From Shouchella oshimensis (GTDB lineage Bacteria > Bacillota > Bacilli > Bacillales > Bacillaceae_D): a stretch of 64,000 bases of DNA. Where the stretch lies: contig NZ_KV917380.1 of NCBI RefSeq assembly GCF_002019765.1, forward strand, positions 203,849 through 267,848, written 5' to 3'. The stretch's first letter is position 1, and each line of letters opens with the position of its first letter. The notes under the pieces are model-generated. The model did no database searches, had not been told where the DNA came from, and saw only the letters and a list, made by a program, of their open reading frames with translations. Shown piece after piece: positions 60,945-64,000 of this stretch. The position numbers and the translations under genes are program-made.

Positions 60945-61565
60945 ATGCATAAAATTAATGTAATGAATTTAACGGCAAAAGAACGCTATAAACTTTTAAG
61001 TGGTACAGTGATACCACGTCCAATTGCGTTTGTGACGACGCGCTCGACTGAAAGCGGAAAGACGAATGCTGCTCCTTTTAGTTTTTTTTCCATGTTGGCA
61101 GGTGACCCGCCGTTGCTTTCAATTGCTGTAGGGAGAAAAAAAGGATTGATGAAAGATACTGCTCGAAATGCGGTTGCCTCGAAGGAACTCGTTATCCATG
61201 TCGTTCATGAGGATCTTGTGTCTGATATGAATCAAACGGCTGCGACGCTAAAGCCTGAGGAAAGTGAAGTGGATTTAACTTCCCTTAGTCTTGTAGAAAG
61301 CACATCCATCCAAGTACCAGGAATTAAAGAGGCTCTAGTACGCTTTGAATGTCAGCTTGAATCTCATCTACCAATTCAAAATGATGAAGGAGAAGTCTCT
61401 TTTGACTTACTTATCGCTAGGGTAATCGTCATTCATCTAGACGAAACCGTTTATAATAAAGAAAAAAACTACGTACTTCCTGACAAATTGAAGCCTGTTG
61501 CTAGGCTATCTGGACCAAACTATGCCGGTTTAGGTGAATTTTTTTCGTTAAAGCGACCCGATTAG
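60945..61565 (+). CDS. Flavin reductase-like FMN-binding protein
   Basis: 206-residue split-barrel flavoprotein of the flavin reductase domain family. GTVIPRPIAFVTTRS and NAAPFSFFSMLAGDPPLLSIAVGRKKG bind FMN, and ELVIHVV and a C-terminal KPVARLSGPNYAGLGEFF complete the fold; this is the group with the PRPIA start rather than the HpaC group. Members reduce flavin or bind it for other reactions; the exact reaction is unknown. ATG 60945 is used, with AAAGGA upstream; TTG 60942 is in frame. Confidence 0.88.
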   Translation: MHKINVMNLTAKERYKLLSGTVIPRPIAFVTTRSTESGKTNAAPFSFFSMLAGDPPLLSIAVGRKKGLMKDTARNAVASKELVIHVVHEDLVSDMNQTAATLKPEESEVDLTSLSLVESTSIQVPGIKEALVRFECQLESHLPIQNDEGEVSFDLLIARVIVIHLDETVYNKEKNYVLPDKLKPVARLSGPNYAGLGEFFSLKRPD

Positions 61566-61654
61566 TTTGGGGATTGTCGAGATTCATTCAACTAAATGTA
61601 GACAACCTTTTTTCGAGTCAAAGTTCCATTCTGTCTGTCATTGAGCTTTAGCTA

Positions 61655-61680
61655 AAACAGAAGTTTGGTCTGTTTTTTTG
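61655..61680 (+). terminator. Terminator after the flavin reductase gene
   Basis: 8-bp stem AAAACAGA/TCTGTTTT (61655-61662 and 61670-61677) with a T tract. The rest of the 61566-61842 gap has no other clear feature. Confidence 0.65.
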
Positions 61681-61842
61681 TATGGTTTTCCTTCATAATA
61701 GGGAAGATACTGTTTACGCCTATCCTGTATAGAATAAAAGGAGGCAAATCGGGCACATTCACCATGACGAATGCATATAGGTACACTAGGCATATCGTTT
61801 AAAAGGTAAGTGAGTGATGACCTTAATTAGAGGACGATGATA

Positions 61843-62778
61843 ATGAACGAATATATAGAACGCTGTGAAGCATTATTAAATGAACTACCGAATGAAGTGG
61901 TACGACAAGATGAACCAATTTACAAGCATACGTACACGCAAATGGGTGGTTTAGCAGATTTATTTATTACGCCAAACACCTACGAAGAAACACAACTCGT
62001 TTTACGATTTGCGCATGCCCATCAAGTTCCGGTTACATTACTCGGGAACGGATCAAATGTCATTGTAAAAGATGGTGGAATTCGAGGGATTACCCTCTGT
62101 CTAAAGCAATTAAATAAGGTTACGATTACAGGAACAAAGATGGTTGCGCAAACAGGTGCGACCATTATTGGTGCATCAAGAGAAGCTCTAACACAATCGT
62201 TAACTGGCCTTGAATTTGCTTGCGGTATTCCAGGAACCGTGGGTGGTGCTTTTTACATGAATGCCGGCGCCTATGGAGGCCAAATTGCCGACGTACTTGA
62301 AAGTGTGCTTGTGCTAACAGAAGAAGGCGATTTTCTCACACTTCAAAAGGATGAGTTTGAGTTTGACTACCGTAAAAGCGTGTTCTCGAAGAAACGTTAT
62401 ATTGCGTTAGAAGGTACGATGTTACTTGAAAAAGGCGATGCTGTTCAAATAAAACAAAAGATGGATGAATTAACGATTGCAAGAGAGACGAAGCAGCCTC
62501 TTGAGTATCCTTCCTGTGGGAGTGTTTTTAAGCGACCACCAGGAATGTTCGCAGGCAAACTCATTCAAGAAAGTGGTTTGCAAGGAACAAGAATAGGCGG
62601 AGCAGAAGTCTCAAAAAAGCATGCTGGTTTTATCGTGAATGTCGATGGTTCTACAGCGACAGACTACATGAACCTCGTTCAATATGTGCGTGAAAAAGTA
62701 CATGAAACGTTTGGGGTTATGCTGGAAACGGAAGTCATTACAATAGGAGAAGATCTTGAAGACCCTGTTAATGATTAA
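61843..62778 (+). CDS. murB: UDP-N-acetylenolpyruvoylglucosamine reductase
   Basis: 311-residue FAD enzyme that reduces UDP-GlcNAc-enolpyruvate to UDP-MurNAc for peptidoglycan. HTYTQMGGLADLFI, GNGSNVIVKDGG (FAD loop), FACGIPGTVGGAFYMNAGAYG, and the catalytic Ser in YPSCGSVFKRPPG are present, with the late Glu in ETEVITIG. This is the type II form without the extra domain. ATG 61843 is preferred over 61837 on ribosome site spacing (AGAGGA). It stands outside any division or wall cluster. Confidence 0.96.
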   Translation: MNEYIERCEALLNELPNEVVRQDEPIYKHTYTQMGGLADLFITPNTYEETQLVLRFAHAHQVPVTLLGNGSNVIVKDGGIRGITLCLKQLNKVTITGTKMVAQTGATIIGASREALTQSLTGLEFACGIPGTVGGAFYMNAGAYGGQIADVLESVLVLTEEGDFLTLQKDEFEFDYRKSVFSKKRYIALEGTMLLEKGDAVQIKQKMDELTIARETKQPLEYPSCGSVFKRPPGMFAGKLIQESGLQGTRIGGAEVSKKHAGFIVNVDGSTATDYMNLVQYVREKVHETFGVMLETEVITIGEDLEDPVND

Positions 62779-62812
62779 TTAACAGGGCTTCTGTGTATGT
62801 AGGAGGAGCGTC

Positions 62813-63628
62813 ATGCCAGAAGGTCCAGAAATAAGAAGAGCCGCATTTGAGGTGGAACAAGCTGTTAAAGGACAAACCTTAGTTGAAGTCTATTTTGCTT
62901 TTCCGCATTTAAAAGAACATGAAGACCATTTAGTAGCTGCCAAAGTAGAGGCGGTACGAACAAAGGGAAAAGCCATGCTTATTCATTTTTCTAATGGATA
63001 TAGCATTTATTCTCATAATCAATTGTATGGCAAATGGATGATCCGAAAAGCGTTCACGTATCCTACAACAAAACGGCAGCTACGTCTGGCGCTCTACACA
63101 GGAAAGAAAGCAGCGCTACTATACAGTGCTTCTGATATTGAAGTTCTTAAAACAGACGAGCTTGTAAACCATCCGTTTATTGCGAAAGCTGGGCCAGATG
63201 TCTTATCTGATTACGTAACCGAATCACTGCTTTTAGAGCGTATGCAATCAAGTACGTTTAAAAACCGGTCGTGGAGTGCGCTTTTACTAGATCAAGGCTT
63301 CGTAGCTGGGAACGGAAACTATTTGCGAAGTGAACTGCTTTATGTAGCAGGTATCTCCCCTGATGCTAAACCTAGTGAATGTTCAGATGAGCAGCAACAT
63401 GCAATGGCAGAAGCACTGATCACGTTGTCAGAGCGCTCTTATGAAACAGAAGGCATAACTGTGAGTCATCCATTGGCGAATGAATTAAGGAATGCAGGGA
63501 AAAAACGCCGGGATTATCGCCACTATGTGTTTAACCGTGAAGGTAAATTATGCTATGCGTGTGGGGAAACGATTGTGAAAGTAACGAAAAATGGACGAAG
63601 ATTGTATTATTGTCCTTATTGTCAGTAA
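62813..63628 (+). CDS. nei: Endonuclease VIII/Fpg-family DNA glycosylase
   Basis: 271-residue base-excision repair enzyme. It starts MPEGPEIRR with catalytic Pro2 and Glu3; KGKAMLIHF gives the phosphate-binding Lys; QGFVAGNGNYLRSELLYVAGI is the helix-two-turn-helix; and the C-terminal zinc finger CYACGE...CPYC closes the protein. GPEIRR and KGKA favour Nei (oxidised pyrimidines) over MutM. AGGAGG precedes the ATG, 34 nt after murB, across a weak hairpin (62763-62787). Confidence 0.93.
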   Translation: MPEGPEIRRAAFEVEQAVKGQTLVEVYFAFPHLKEHEDHLVAAKVEAVRTKGKAMLIHFSNGYSIYSHNQLYGKWMIRKAFTYPTTKRQLRLALYTGKKAALLYSASDIEVLKTDELVNHPFIAKAGPDVLSDYVTESLLLERMQSSTFKNRSWSALLLDQGFVAGNGNYLRSELLYVAGISPDAKPSECSDEQQHAMAEALITLSERSYETEGITVSHPLANELRNAGKKRRDYRHYVFNREGKLCYACGETIVKVTKNGRRLYYCPYCQ

Positions 63629-63704
63629 ATAACCTTTGCATTTTTTGTTTCCTTTCGTTAAATTAAGGAGGGGTCTGCTGATTAGGCAGAGAGAGAGGTA
63701 AATC

Positions 63705-64000
63705 ATGTTAAAACGCTTTTTTGCTTACTACGTACCGCATAAACGCTTGTTTTATGTTGATTTTTTTAGTGCCATCGTAGTAGCAATTTTAGATTTAATT
63801 TTCCCGCTTGTGGTGCAGTGGTTTATTAATACACTATTGCCTGAACAAGAATGGGGAACCGTAGTATGGGTGTCCGGAGGTTTATTGGCTACCTACTTAG
63901 TTAGTGCTTATTTACAGTACAATGTAAACTTTCTTGGGCATAAGTTAGGAATCAATATTGAAACAGACATGCGACAAGATTTATTTGAAAGTGTACAAAG
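63705..64000 (+). CDS. ABC exporter (membrane-ATPase fusion), cut by window end
   Basis: First 98 codons of a type I ABC exporter half-transporter. It starts MLKRFFAYYVPHKRLFYVD, with two membrane segments visible (about 17-42 and 55-80) and LGHKLGINIETDMRQDLFESVQ, the coupling-helix region of the family, shown as ETDMRQDLFESVQ. B. subtilis YgaD has a very similar start. GAGAGAGG precedes the ATG. The ATPase part lies beyond the window. Confidence 0.85.
   Translation, partial: MLKRFFAYYVPHKRLFYVDFFSAIVVAILDLIFPLVVQWFINTLLPEQEWGTVVWVSGGLLATYLVSAYLQYNVNFLGHKLGINIETDMRQDLFESVQ

Overview
The window is chromosomal DNA of a low-GC Gram-positive member of the Bacillaceae. The gene families (BceRSAB, GlpF/K/D/P, TagO and teichuronic-acid-type genes, BrnQ, Opp, a DUF4179 anti-sigma pair), strong AGGAGG ribosome binding sites, sigma-A/B/ECF-type promoters and a dispersed intergenic repeat typical of Bacillus relatives all agree. 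An alkaliphilic Bacillus-like host is plausible but not proven. There are no rRNA, tRNA, prophage, IS or CRISPR features. Both ends cut through genes (bceR at the left, an ABC exporter at the right).

Layout. 1-4.5 kb: bceRS-bceAB antibiotic-peptide detoxification module with a BceR-type operator. 4.5-12.5 kb: lipoprotein, UbiD-like decarboxylase, ring-cleaving dioxygenase behind MhqR-like boxes, deoD, a GAF-STAS stress sensor with a sigma-B-type promoter, an MscS channel, and an ECF sigma/anti-sigma pair whose sigma gene is frameshifted. 12.5-12.8 kb: dispersed repeat. 12.8-21.8 kb (minus strand): a teichuronic-acid-like envelope polymer locus (flippase, GT2, GT4, then polymerase, UDP-glucose dehydrogenase, small anchored protein, GT2, TagO), interrupted by a plus-strand lipoprotein gene. 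22-25 kb: DegV, DUF218, cysteine dioxygenase, EamA exporter. 25-29.4 kb: a CitST/MalKR-type two-component system and the DASS dicarboxylate transporter it probably controls, with a cre site. 29.5-34.3 kb: glpF-glpK-glpD-glpP with terminator-bearing leaders before glpF and glpD, the expected targets of the GlpP antiterminator. 34-45 kb: aldehyde dehydrogenase, CynX-type MFS, a beta-propeller lipoprotein coupled to a two-component system and a small HxH membrane protein, pterin dehydratase, BrnQ, CHY zinc finger, nucleoside hydrolase, GNAT, NUDIX. 45.3-48 kb: an ABC pseudo-ATPase with a large permease. 48-50 kb: ribD and an SDR. 51-53.4 kb: DsbA/FrnE-like protein, lipid kinase, DUF421 protein. 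53.7-60.3 kb: oppABCDF with an M20 peptidase. 60.9-64 kb: flavin reductase, murB, nei, ABC exporter.

The most unusual item is at 50.2-50.9 kb on the minus strand: seven tandem 66-nt genes, period 103-104 nt, each with its own strong ribosome binding site, encoding near-identical 21-residue acidic amphipathic peptides, with a dedicated terminator. No gene finder with a normal length cutoff would call them. They resemble staphylococcal delta-toxin/phenol-soluble modulins in length, leaderless design and hydrophobic pattern. The second most unusual item is the ABC pseudo-ATPase, in which Walker A, Q-loop, signature and H-loop have all decayed while the frame and the permease partner stay open.
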